Assembly: GCA_021791695.1 (NCBI GenBank)
Contig: JAJYWC010000020.1
Location: 1-32,916, forward strand
Direction of reading: 5' to 3'
Source: an archaeon
Lineage (GTDB): Archaea; Thermoproteota; Nitrososphaeria; Nitrososphaerales; Gagatemarchaeaceae
DNA: 32,916 bases
Part shown: piece by piece, positions 14,727 to 22,747 of the stretch
Position numbering within the stretch: the first letter of the stretch is position 1
Layout of the letters: each line of letters begins with the position of its first letter
Notes under the pieces: model-generated
What the model was told of the DNA's origin: nothing
Database searches by the model: none
The model's input: only the letters and a program-made list of their open reading frames with translations
Made by a program: the position numbers and the translations under genes

Positions 14727-16031
14727 TTGGCCGCTGAGAAGAGCACCGTCAAGCCCAGAAGACTCGACTGGGTCTATGCCACGCTCCCGGTCAACATAGC
14801 TCTGGGTCCGGTGGGCACGTTCGTCCAGCTCTACCTGCTCCAGCTGAACGGCGTACAGGCCGGGACGGTCTACGTTGCCGCGGCCGTCACCGCTTTCAAC
14901 GCCGTGAGCATCCCTGCGGCGATAATCTGGGGCTTCGCGACGGACCGCCTGAGGAAGCGGAAGCTCGTCATCGTCGTGAGCTACGCGGTGACCACGGTCT
15001 TCCTCTTCTCTTTCTTCTTCTCGGACTCCAACTCGGGGATAATCTTCGTCTACTCGCTCGTGTCGTTCATCTCCGCAGCCTCCGCGACGCCCCTCAACCT
15101 CCTGATAATGGAGAGCGAGCAGAAGAGCAGGTGGGCCAGCGGCTTCGCGAGGCTCTCGCTAGTCTCGAGCGTCGGGGCGACCATCGGATACGTGCTCTGC
15201 TCGGTGTGGGTGCAGTTCCTGCCGGTGATCTGGCTCGTCATCCCCTTTGGGGTGCTCTCACTCGTCTCCGTGGCCATGTCGATAGTGCTCGTGCAGGAGC
15301 CCCCGTATACCTTCGAGAGGGAGGTGGTCGTCATGCAGAGGCCGAGCTTCCTGCAGCGGCTGGTGGCCTTCCCTCTCTTCTTCCTCAACATCCCCCGGCC
15401 TTCGGACTTCAGAAGACTCTTCAAGGGCATCAGGAACGAGTTGACCAGTTACGTTCCGCTGCTGTACCTCTCGATCATCCTGTTCTACCTTGGGAGTGGT
15501 GTCTTCAACACCTCGTTCGTCCCCGCTCTCTCCGACCATTCGCTGACCGAGAGCGAGGTCTACGCCGTGAGCGTCGCTGCGCTGGTCGCGCAGATCCTGG
15601 CGTTCAGGTACGCGGGAAGGTATATCGCTAACCGGTCCCTGGTAGGCGTCGCGGTCCAGACTCTGCTCCTGCGGGGTGGGGCCTACGCTCTCCTCGGCGT
15701 GGCATCCCTTCTCGTTCCGGGAGTGCTGTTCACCATACCCGCCCTCATCTTCTACCCGCTGTCGAGCGGCATCGCGTACGGCATTTACTACACGGCCTCG
15801 AACACCATGATCTTCGACTCTGTCAAGGGAAGCCACCACGGCTCCTCGCTGGGCGTCTACAGCGCCGTGGTTGGTGTCTCCACGACCTTCGGGTCATTCG
15901 CTTCGGGACTGACCTCCCACTACCTGGGATTCGACTTTTCCTTCGTGATCGCCGGCGGGCTACTGGTCGCGGCCGCCTTCATCACCGCCACCCTCTCCCG
16001 CGAGAAGTCGTCGGAGCAGAAAAGCGCCTAG
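14727..16031 (+). CDS. Major facilitator superfamily transporter
   Basis: About 434 residues from a TTG at 14727; the frame extends to an ATG at 14679, but that lies within the promoter. Twelve membrane segments can be counted in two halves. The MFS loop 2-3 signature is WGFATDRLRKRKLVIVVSYAV (G-x-x-x-D-R-x-x-R-K/R). A cytosolic central loop joins the two halves (about FEREVVVMQRPSFLQRL...RPSDFRRLFKGIRNE). The second half ends in SLGVYSAVVGVSTTFGSFASGLTSHYLGFDFSFVIAG, typical of drug/sugar-type permeases. The substrate cannot be told. It stands alone between divergent small membrane proteins and the ATP synthase operon. Confidence 0.85.
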   Translation: MAAEKSTVKPRRLDWVYATLPVNIALGPVGTFVQLYLLQLNGVQAGTVYVAAAVTAFNAVSIPAAIIWGFATDRLRKRKLVIVVSYAVTTVFLFSFFFSDSNSGIIFVYSLVSFISAASATPLNLLIMESEQKSRWASGFARLSLVSSVGATIGYVLCSVWVQFLPVIWLVIPFGVLSLVSVAMSIVLVQEPPYTFEREVVVMQRPSFLQRLVAFPLFFLNIPRPSDFRRLFKGIRNELTSYVPLLYLSIILFYLGSGVFNTSFVPALSDHSLTESEVYAVSVAALVAQILAFRYAGRYIANRSLVGVAVQTLLLRGGAYALLGVASLLVPGVLFTIPALIFYPLSSGIAYGIYYTASNTMIFDSVKGSHHGSSLGVYSAVVGVSTTFGSFASGLTSHYLGFDFSFVIAGGLLVAAAFITATLSREKSSEQKSA

Positions 16032-16128
16032 CAAACAGCGGATTTCCGGCCGCCACAGACAAAAGTATGGCAGAATCGAACAGTGATATTGAAATTATTT
16101 GTCAGTAGTTGCAAGAAACATCAGGATA

Positions 16129-16140
16129 TACTTAAATAAT
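16129..16140 (+). promoter_or_regulatory. Promoter of the ATP synthase operon
   Basis: TACTTAAATAAT, the most AT-rich element of the 16032-16169 gap, lies about 35 bases before the atpK ATG. It is preceded by the purine-rich AAGAAACATCAGG (about 16113-16125), which may act as a BRE. It probably drives the whole 16170-24823 operon, since later genes are spaced by a few bases or overlap. Confidence 0.5.
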
Positions 16141-16169
16141 GTCCACTGTCGATGCGATGAGCGTAAAAG

Positions 16170-16406
16170 ATGGCAGTCGCAATCACCGATGCTCAGGCAT
16201 TACTCTCCGTGGCGGCCGCGATAGCAATAGCCGGCGGTCTCATTGGAACAGGTTTGGCACAGCAAGGGATTGGCGCCGCAGGCATGGGGATCATCGCGGA
16301 GAAGCCCGAGAAGTTCGGTCAGGTGCTGTTCTTCTTCGTCATTCCAGAGACCCTGTGGATCATCGGCTTCGTGCTCGGCATCATATTGCTCCTCAACATC
16401 CTCTGA
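16170..16406 (+). CDS. atpK: A-type ATP synthase subunit K (proteolipid ring)
   Basis: A 78-residue two-helix proteolipid forming the rotor ring of the membrane domain. Helix 1 is about residues 10-42 (Gly/Ala-rich, AIAIAGGLIGTGLAQQGIGAAGMG), followed by the polar loop AEKPEKFG. Helix 2 is about 51-77 and carries the ion-binding glutamate E60 in VIPETLWIIGFVLG. It is a single hairpin, not the duplicated form. The coupling ion (H+ or Na+) cannot be assigned from this alone. It is the first gene of the operon. Confidence 0.93.
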   Translation: MAVAITDAQALLSVAAAIAIAGGLIGTGLAQQGIGAAGMGIIAEKPEKFGQVLFFFVIPETLWIIGFVLGIILLLNIL

Positions 16407-16422
16407 GGACGGTTGACCCCCA

Positions 16423-16980
16423 GTGGCAGCCGAGTCTCTGCTCAAGGAAGTAGAGGAGAAGCGCAAAAAGACGATAGATATGCTGGAGGCCGAGTACTCG
16501 GCCAAGAAGGCGGAAGTAACTAGCCGCGCTGCCGAGCAGAAGGCCTACATCCTGGATTCTTCGAAGAAAGAAGCCGCCACCCTCGCACAGAGGGAGCGTA
16601 TCAGGATAGAAGGGGCTGCGAAGCTCCAGTCCAAGAAGATGGTGTTCGATGCGACCGAGAAGATGCTTGAGAGCAACATCGCGGCACTGAAACAGATGCT
16701 CGGAGAGCTGTCCGCGTCGAAAGAATATTCCGAGATGCTCTCCAAGATGACGGCCTACGCGACCAAGAGGCTTGGCGGAAACATCGCGGTGAGGTGCCGC
16801 CCTTCGGACCTCCCGATGATGAAGAAGCTCGGCGTGAAGGTCGCCTCGTCCGACCTCGAGAGCGCCGGTGGGTTCAAAGCGACGAGTGCCGATGGCACTC
16901 TCGAGCTGGACCTCACCTTCGAGGAGCTCCTGCGGAACCGTGAGGAGGAGGTCCGTGCGTTCGTCCTTGGTAAGGAGTAG
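16423..16980 (+). CDS. atpE: A-type ATP synthase subunit E (peripheral stalk)
   Basis: A 185-residue protein from a GTG. The first 95 residues form a long, highly charged helix (EVEEKRKKTIDMLEAEYSAKKAEVTSRAAEQKAYILDSSKKEAATLAQRERIRIEGAAKL). The rest is the compact domain ending in the family-typical GGFKATSADGTLELDLTFEELLRNREEEVRAFV. It pairs with subunit H to form the stator stalk that holds the A3B3 head. Confidence 0.93.
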   Translation: MAAESLLKEVEEKRKKTIDMLEAEYSAKKAEVTSRAAEQKAYILDSSKKEAATLAQRERIRIEGAAKLQSKKMVFDATEKMLESNIAALKQMLGELSASKEYSEMLSKMTAYATKRLGGNIAVRCRPSDLPMMKKLGVKVASSDLESAGGFKATSADGTLELDLTFEELLRNREEEVRAFVLGKE

Positions 16981-16986
16981 CCTGGG

Positions 16987-18051
16987 ATGCAATCCTCGTA
17001 CGCCTCCAGCTCGGGTGTCCTGAGGGTCCTTTCTCTTCAGTTCCTATCCAAGAATCAGCTTACCGACCTGGCCAAGTCGAAGGACTCGGCCGAGATTGCG
17101 CAGAGGCTGGAGTCGACGTGGTACGGGTCGGACATCGAGGCTGCGGAGGCGACCTACAAGCCACCGGAGTCCATAGAGATCGCAGTCAACAGGCATCTTG
17201 TTTACGTCAACAGGGTCGCCCTGCAGGCGGCTCCCGTCTTCGGCAAGGACGCCCTCCGAGCCTACCTGTCAAAGTGGGACATCGAGAACATCGAGCTCAT
17301 AATCGCTGCCAAGAGCCTCGGCAGGACCCTGGAGCAGACCGAGGCGTTCCTGGTGTCGGCGAGGAACATCCCCGTCGGACTCTCGTTCAACACCATACCT
17401 CTCAGCGAGCTGCACAACCTCCTCCAGCAGCCCGATGTCGAGACCGTGATCAACTACCTGGTGAAGTACGGATACGGAGCGGTCCTGCTTCAGCAGCTGG
17501 GCGAGTTCCGCAAGTCCGGAGACCTGGGGGTGTTCACGGTCGCCCTCCAGAACTACTACTATGCCAAGCTCTTCCAGGAGCTCAGATTCCTGCAGGGCGA
17601 CGAGGGTCTGCTTAGGGAGTACTTCCGCACGGAGATCACCAAGAGAAACGTCCTGAACCTGTTGAAGGCCAAGGAGTCGAACGTTAGCCGGGAGACGTTC
17701 GCAAAGCATCTGATCGAAGGCGGCCTGGTGAATCAGGCGAGCCTCCTGGACGCTTACGGATCACCCGACCTGGGCGAGGTGGGCAAGAGGTTCGAGCAGA
17801 CCTTCCCCATGACGGAGCCGCTGGAGAAGTACAAGCAGAGCCACGACCTGACGGAGCTCGAGGTCAGCCTGGACAGGATAATGGTGGCCAAGTTCGTGCC
17901 GAAGTTCCGCAGCCTGGCCATATCGCTGACGTCGGTCTTCTCCTTCGTCCTGCAGGCGGAGTTCGAGAGGCAGAACATCAGGAGGATAACGTACGCGAGA
18001 CAGTATGGCATGACCGAAGAATACATAAGGTCAATTATTCTTACCGGGTAA
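16987..18051 (+). CDS. atpC: A-type ATP synthase subunit C (central rotor socket)
   Basis: A 354-residue protein equal in length to the archaeal subunit C / V-ATPase subunit d family, which links the central shaft to the K ring. It is all helical, with three similar bundles; characteristic text is WDIENIELIIAAKSLGRT (near residue 95) and YYAKLFQELRFLQGDEGLLREYFRTEITKRNVLNLLKAKESN (about 190-230). The C-terminus is AEFERQNIRRITYARQYGMTEEYIRSIIL. The ATG at 16987 is 6 bases after atpE. The family match is firm from this text and the gene order. Confidence 0.92.
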   Translation: MQSSYASSSGVLRVLSLQFLSKNQLTDLAKSKDSAEIAQRLESTWYGSDIEAAEATYKPPESIEIAVNRHLVYVNRVALQAAPVFGKDALRAYLSKWDIENIELIIAAKSLGRTLEQTEAFLVSARNIPVGLSFNTIPLSELHNLLQQPDVETVINYLVKYGYGAVLLQQLGEFRKSGDLGVFTVALQNYYYAKLFQELRFLQGDEGLLREYFRTEITKRNVLNLLKAKESNVSRETFAKHLIEGGLVNQASLLDAYGSPDLGEVGKRFEQTFPMTEPLEKYKQSHDLTELEVSLDRIMVAKFVPKFRSLAISLTSVFSFVLQAEFERQNIRRITYARQYGMTEEYIRSIILTG

Positions 18052-18057
18052 AATAAA

Positions 18058-18402
18058 ATGAGTGGAAGAACTACGGCCCAGAGCGGAAAGATAGCGGTCG
18101 TCGGCGACCGCGAGCTAGTTCTTGGCTATCGTCTGCTCGGGGTCGAGGACGCGTTCATCACCACGAATGAGAACGCGCAGAAGGTGATAATGGACCTGTT
18201 CAACGCGAACGACCACGGCCTGATCATAGCGGGAAACGATGTCAGGAAGGCTCTCTCCGTGGCGGCCAGGGAGAAGCTGGAGTCCTCCATAATACCGCTC
18301 GTCGTCTTCATGCCGCCGATCAACTCGGCTGCAGGACAGGAAGAGTCACTCGCTCGCCTGGCCAGGCGCGTCCTAGGGGTCGACCTTAAGGTGAGTGCAT
18401 GA
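18058..18402 (+). CDS. atpF: A-type ATP synthase subunit F
   Basis: A 114-residue central-stalk subunit. The Rossmann-like domain begins [23 protein letters not shown] and continues with [34 protein letters not shown], as expected for subunit F. The C-terminal [15 protein letters not shown] is the mobile helix that contacts subunits B and D. Its stop overlaps the atpA start by 4 bases (ATGA), implying coupled translation. Confidence 0.92.
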   Translation: MSGRTTAQSGKIAVVGDRELVLGYRLLGVEDAFITTNENAQKVIMDLFNANDHGLIIAGNDVRKALSVAAREKLESSIIPLVVFMPPINSAAGQEESLARLARRVLGVDLKVSA

Positions 18403-20168
18403 TGAAAGAAGGTACCATAGTCAGAATCACGGGCCCAGTCGTAACGTCGGAGGGACTGGAGGGGGCAAAGATGTTCGACGTCGTAAGAGTGGGCCAGCTG
18501 GGCCTAGTCGGCGAGGTCATCAAGCTGGAGGGCAGCAGGGCCGTCCTGCAGATCTACGAGGACACGACGGGCCTCCGACCCGGGGAGAAGGTGGTCAACA
18601 CGGGCCAGGCACTTTCGGTCGAGCTCGGCCCCGGTCTTCTGACATCGATCTACGACGGTATCCAGAGACCGCTGAACGTCCTCAAGGAGAAGAGCGGAGA
18701 CTTCATCAGCAGGGGGCTGGTGATACCCGCCCTCGACGAGGCGAAGAAGTGGGAGTTCGTCCCGACCAAAAAGAGCGGCGACAAGGTTTCCCAGGGAGAG
18801 ATCATAGGGACGGTCCAGGAGACGCAGCTCGTCTCACACAAGATAATGATACCTCCGGGCGTGAGCGGGGAGCTGAAGGAGATAAAGGGAGGGAAGTTCA
18901 CGATCAGGGAAGCGGTAGCGAGGGTGAAGACCCCGTCGGGAGAGGTCGACATCTTCCTTGCGAGCAAGTGGAGGGTCAGGACACCAAGGCCCATCTCCAG
19001 GAAGCTTCCTCCGGACACCCCGCTCCTTACGGGACAGAGGGTGTTCGACACGTTCTTCCCCGTGGCCAAGGGAGGCACGGCAGCCATCCCTGGCCCGTTC
19101 GGTTCCGGAAAGACCGTGTCGCAGCAGCAGCTCGCCAAATGGAGCGACAGCCGGATCATCGTCTACGTGGGCTGCGGAGAGAGGGGGAACGAGATGACGG
19201 AGGTCCTTGCGACTTTCCCAGAACTGGAAGACCCACGCTCGAAGCGGCCCCTCATGGAGAGGACGATACTCGTGGCGAACACCTCGAACATGCCAGTCGC
19301 TGCAAGAGAGGCCAGCATCTACACGGGTATCACGATAGCCGAGTACTACAGGGACATGGGCTACGACGTTGCGCTCATGGCAGACAGCACGTCGCGATGG
19401 GCAGAAGCTCTGAGAGAGATCTCGGGGAGGCTCGAGGAGATGCCCGGCGAAGAAGGATATCCTGCGTATCTCGGAAGCAGGCTCGCCGAGTTCTACGAGC
19501 GCTCGGGCAAGGTGGTCGCCCTGTCGCCAGAGGAGAGAATCGGTTCCGTTACGGTGGTCGGCGCTGTATCGCCTCCGGGTGGAGACTTCTCTGAACCTGT
19601 CTCGCAGAACACCCTCAGAGTCACCAGGGTGTTCTGGGCTCTGGACGCGAGCCTCGCGGCAAGGAGGCACTTCCCGTCGATCAACTGGCTCACCAGCTAC
19701 TCGCTGTACACGGATGACCTGCGCGCATGGTATCAGCAGGCCGTCGGCAGGGACTTCCCCGATATGCGTACCGAAGCGCTCGGAATCCTCCAGAAGGAGG
19801 CTGAGCTTCAGGACATAGTCCAGCTCGTGGGCTACGACGCGCTCCCCGAGTCTGAGAAGGGTGTAATGGACCTGGCGAAGATGATCAGAGAGGACTATCT
19901 GCAGCAGAGCGCCTACGACCCGGTCGACACGTACACCTCCGTGCGCAAGCAGTACCTCATGATGAAGACAATCCTGGAATTCGGGAAGATGGAGGCCGAA
20001 GCGATAAAGTCAGGCGCGCAGGCAGTGCAGATCGCGGGCCTGCCCGTGAAGACGAGGATTGCAAGGATAAAGTGGACGCCCGAGGACCAGACGGAAGCGC
20101 TCGTGCAGGAGATAGGCAACGAAATGAAACAGCAGTTCGGCGCGGTAGTCCAGGAGGTAAAGGTCTGA
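18399..20168 (+). CDS. atpA: A-type ATP synthase catalytic subunit A
   Basis: A 589-residue catalytic subunit that makes or hydrolyses ATP. The beta-barrel N-terminus ([41 protein letters not shown]) and the A-subunit-specific bulge domain (about residues 110-190) precede the P-loop GPFGSGKT at 232-239. Then come the [12 protein letters not shown] loop (about 254), [34 protein letters not shown], and the helical C-domain. The length is normal and there is no intein at the P-loop, a known intein site in some archaea. It overlaps atpF and atpB at its ends. Confidence 0.97.
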   Translation: MMKEGTIVRITGPVVTSEGLEGAKMFDVVRVGQLGLVGEVIKLEGSRAVLQIYEDTTGLRPGEKVVNTGQALSVELGPGLLTSIYDGIQRPLNVLKEKSGDFISRGLVIPALDEAKKWEFVPTKKSGDKVSQGEIIGTVQETQLVSHKIMIPPGVSGELKEIKGGKFTIREAVARVKTPSGEVDIFLASKWRVRTPRPISRKLPPDTPLLTGQRVFDTFFPVAKGGTAAIPGPFGSGKTVSQQQLAKWSDSRIIVYVGCGERGNEMTEVLATFPELEDPRSKRPLMERTILVANTSNMPVAAREASIYTGITIAEYYRDMGYDVALMADSTSRWAEALREISGRLEEMPGEEGYPAYLGSRLAEFYERSGKVVALSPEERIGSVTVVGAVSPPGGDFSEPVSQNTLRVTRVFWALDASLAARRHFPSINWLTSYSLYTDDLRAWYQQAVGRDFPDMRTEALGILQKEAELQDIVQLVGYDALPESEKGVMDLAKMIREDYLQQSAYDPVDTYTSVRKQYLMMKTILEFGKMEAEAIKSGAQAVQIAGLPVKTRIARIKWTPEDQTEALVQEIGNEMKQQFGAVVQEVKV

Positions 20169-21553
20169 TGCAGCCGGTATCCTACAAGACGGTCTCGCAG
20201 GTCGCCGGCCCTCTTATCTTCGTCAAGAAGGTCGAGAACGCTGCCTACGGGGAGATGGTCGAGGTCACGAACGCGCTCGGCGAGAGGGTGCGCGGGCAGG
20301 TCCTAGACGCAGGAGCCGGTCTCGCCGTTGTGCAGGTCTTCGGCTCGACACTCGGTCTGAGCACGGAAGGGACGTCGGTCAGGTTCCTCGGTGAGACAGC
20401 AAGGATCTCAGTCTCCGACGAGATGCTGGGCAGGGTGTTCAACGGGCTGGGGAACCCCAGAGACAACGGACCAGGCATAGTTTCGAAGACCAAGGTGGAG
20501 ATCGTAGGCTCGGGGATCAACCCTTACAGCAGGGAGGAGCCGTCCGAGTTCATCCAGACCGGGATCTCTACGATCGACGGCATGAACACGCTGGTCAGAG
20601 GACAGAAGCTTCCGCTCTTCTCGGCGGCGGGCCTTCCGCACAATCTCCTGGCGGCGCAGATCGCGAGGCAGGCGAAGGTGCTCAGCTCATCAGAGAACTT
20701 CTCCGTCGTCTTCGCGGCGATGGGGATCACCAGCGAGGAGGCGAACTTCTTCATCCGCCAGTTCGAGGAGACGGGGGCGCTAGAAAGGACCGTCCTGTTC
20801 CTGAACCTCTCGTCCGACCCATCGATGGAGAGAATACTCACGCCGAGACTCGCGCTCACGACGGCAGAGTACCTGGCCTATGAGAGGGAGAGTCACGTGC
20901 TCGTGATCCTCACCGACATGACCAACTACTGCGAGTCGCTCAGAGAGATTTCTGCGGCCCGCAGCGAGGTCCCCGGAAGGAGAGGATACCCGGGCTACAC
21001 TTACACGGACCTGGCTACGATCTACGAAAGGGCGGGCAAGATCAAGGGCAGGAAGGGGTCGATCACGCAGATCCCGATACTCACCATGCCCGCAGACGAC
21101 AAGACCCATCCCATCCCTGACCTCACCGGGTACATCACCGAGGGGCAGATCTACGTCAGCAGAGACCTCGACCGGGCCGGCATCTATCCGCCGATAGACG
21201 TGCTCGAGAGCCTCTCCAGGCTGATGAACCAGGGCATCGGACCAAAGAGGACGAGGGAGGACCACAGGGGGATGGCCGACCAGCTCTACGCTTCCTACGC
21301 CCAGGGCAAGGACGTCCGTGCCCTCTCCGCCATAGTCGGCGAGGAAGCCCTCAGCGAGACTGACAGGAAGTTCCTGAAAGTCGCCCAGCGGTTCGAGAGC
21401 ATGTTCGTAAAGCAGGGCGTGAACGAGGACCGCAGCATCGAGCAGACCCTGGACCTCGGCTGGCAGGTCATCGACCCGCTGTCTGACTCTGAGATCAAGA
21501 GGATAAAGCCCGAGCTCATCGAGAAATACAGGAAGAGAACCACAGCGCAATAG
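20168..21553 (+). CDS. atpB: A-type ATP synthase regulatory subunit B
   Basis: A 461-residue non-catalytic nucleotide-binding subunit. The ATG at 20168 shares its first base with the atpA stop (TGATG); the open frame further upstream is inside atpA. It has the N-terminal [28 protein letters not shown] and the degenerate P-loop region [28 protein letters not shown], where the GKT is replaced as in B subunits. [38 protein letters not shown] and the helical tail ending in IEKYRKRT complete the match. Confidence 0.96.
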   Translation: MQPVSYKTVSQVAGPLIFVKKVENAAYGEMVEVTNALGERVRGQVLDAGAGLAVVQVFGSTLGLSTEGTSVRFLGETARISVSDEMLGRVFNGLGNPRDNGPGIVSKTKVEIVGSGINPYSREEPSEFIQTGISTIDGMNTLVRGQKLPLFSAAGLPHNLLAAQIARQAKVLSSSENFSVVFAAMGITSEEANFFIRQFEETGALERTVLFLNLSSDPSMERILTPRLALTTAEYLAYERESHVLVILTDMTNYCESLREISAARSEVPGRRGYPGYTYTDLATIYERAGKIKGRKGSITQIPILTMPADDKTHPIPDLTGYITEGQIYVSRDLDRAGIYPPIDVLESLSRLMNQGIGPKRTREDHRGMADQLYASYAQGKDVRALSAIVGEEALSETDRKFLKVAQRFESMFVKQGVNEDRSIEQTLDLGWQVIDPLSDSEIKRIKPELIEKYRKRTTAQ

Positions 21554-21565
21554 GAGGCGATAGAA

Positions 21566-22216
21566 CTGCCCGCCGCGATAAACATCAAACCGACCAGGAT
21601 GGAATACCTGAGGACCATCCGTAGGATTGCGATATCGCGCAAGGGCCTGAAGCTCCTCAAGCTCAAGAGGTCTGCGCTCATATTCGAGTTCTTCAACATG
21701 AGCAAGACCGTAGCGGACCTCAGGAGCGGGCTCCAGGCGAAGCTCATAAAGGGCTACGAAGGCATACACAGCACGGAGATGTTCGTCGGACCCCTGCGGC
21801 TCGAGTACGAGTCGATGCGAATCCCGAGGATCCACGAGCTGACACTGAGGAGCAAGAACGTGATGGGGGTCAAGATACCAGAGGTGACCTCGGAGAGCTC
21901 CGGTTCGGCTGGTCAGGAGTATCTTCTCGAGATACCCGCCGCCGTCAACCAGGCCATCAAGGCCTACCAGGACGTGCACCAGATGGTCCTGAACGTCGCG
22001 GAAAAGGAGACGGCGCTGAGGAAGCTGCTCATGGAGATCGAGAAGACCAAGCGCAGGTCCAACGCGATCGAGAACGTCCTGATTCCGAGGCTTCAGGCCA
22101 ACGCGAGGTACATCAAGTTCAGGTTCGACGAGATGGAGAGGGAGAGCTTTACAAAGCTGAAGACCGTGAAGAGAAAGATGGCAGAGCGTGAGACGGGAGG
22201 AGAAGGCGATGAGTGA
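21566..22216 (+). CDS. atpD: A-type ATP synthase subunit D (central shaft), CTG start
   Basis: A 216-residue coiled-coil shaft subunit that rotates inside the A3B3 head. The family's conserved opening, I-N-x-K-P-T-R-M-E-x-L-R, is encoded upstream of the first ATG (21599). The only workable in-frame start before it is CTG at 21566, giving LPAAINIKPTRMEYLRTIRR. A strong Shine-Dalgarno-like GGAGG (21553-21557) lies 8 bases ahead, and an in-frame TAG (21551) rules out a longer frame. The rest follows the family: SALIFEFFNMSKTVADLRSGL, a globular middle, and a C-terminal helix KRRSNAIENVLIPRLQANARYIKFRFDEMERESFTKLKTVKRK. Confidence 0.92.
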   Translation: MPAAINIKPTRMEYLRTIRRIAISRKGLKLLKLKRSALIFEFFNMSKTVADLRSGLQAKLIKGYEGIHSTEMFVGPLRLEYESMRIPRIHELTLRSKNVMGVKIPEVTSESSGSAGQEYLLEIPAAVNQAIKAYQDVHQMVLNVAEKETALRKLLMEIEKTKRRSNAIENVLIPRLQANARYIKFRFDEMERESFTKLKTVKRKMAERETGGEGDE

Positions 22217-22403
22217 AAAGACCGAGAAGCCGATGGGGCTCCCGCCGTACTACTGGGCGAAACCGCCCGTAAAAGCGAGGCCCCCGACGAGGGGGTTCGT
22301 GAACAGGCAGCAGAAGCAGTTCTATCTCATCAGGGTCGGTTTCGCGCTCGCAAAGATAGCGGCGGCAGCGGCGCTTGTGCTGCTGATAGTGTCGAGGTTT
22401 TGA
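22209..22403 (+). CDS. Small single-helix membrane protein inside the ATP synthase operon
   Basis: A 64-residue protein whose ATG (22209) overlaps the atpD stop by 8 bases. The N-terminal half is hydrophilic and Pro-rich (KPMGLPPYYWAKPPVKARPPTRGFVNRQQKQF). The C-terminal half is a single transmembrane helix (about residues 39-62, LIRVGFALAKIAAAAALVLLIV) ending in SRF. It matches no standard A-type ATPase subunit that I know. Its place between atpD and the stalk subunit, in a strictly packed operon, suggests an accessory or assembly subunit of the membrane sector. That role is inference. Confidence 0.7.
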   Translation: MSEKTEKPMGLPPYYWAKPPVKARPPTRGFVNRQQKQFYLIRVGFALAKIAAAAALVLLIVSRF

Positions 22404-22411
22404 GCTTAGCA

Positions 22412-22744
22412 ATGTCGACAAACTACGCCGATACCCTGAAAAGGATCAAGGAAGCCGAAGAGACGAGCAACAGAGAGGTCGCCGAGAAGAAGAAGTCGCT
22501 CGAGAATGAGCTACACGAGATCGAGCGCGTCGCTGACGAGTCAATAGAGATCACGAAGAAGGACGCTGAGATCTACGTTACGAAGGAGGTGGACGACGCG
22601 AGGCAGCTAGCCCAGAAGCAGGCAGACTCACTGCTCGAGTCGACCCGTAGAAGGGCCGACGAGATCGCCTCCAAGAAGCTCGATAAGAGAGAGTTCCGGC
22701 GCGTCATTGACGACATCGTGTTGTCAGAGTTCAAGAGTGTATAG
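22412..22744 (+). CDS. atpH: A-type ATP synthase subunit H (peripheral stalk, G/H-like)
   Basis: A 110-residue, almost entirely helical, charged protein: YADTLKRIKEAEETSNREVAEKKKSLENELHEIERVADESIEITKKDAEIYVTKEVDDARQLAQKQADSLLESTRRRADEI. This matches the subunit H (V-type G) stator partner of subunit E, with the C-terminal KREFRRVIDDIVLSEF. The ATG at 22412 is used; a TTG at 22400 overlapping the previous stop (TTGA) is the alternative. In many archaea this gene precedes atpI at the operon's 5' end. Here both are at the 3' end. Confidence 0.85.
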   Translation: MSTNYADTLKRIKEAEETSNREVAEKKKSLENELHEIERVADESIEITKKDAEIYVTKEVDDARQLAQKQADSLLESTRRRADEIASKKLDKREFRRVIDDIVLSEFKSV

Positions 22745-22747
22745 CGC

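Noticed and set aside
18395-19594. 399-residue plus-strand frame over atpA
   Set aside because: It is an out-of-frame shadow of atpA, rich in Arg, Gly and His, with no conserved content.
20780-21979. 399-residue minus-strand frame over atpB/atpD
   Set aside because: It is antisense to two certain ATP synthase genes; the length is a by-product of high GC content.
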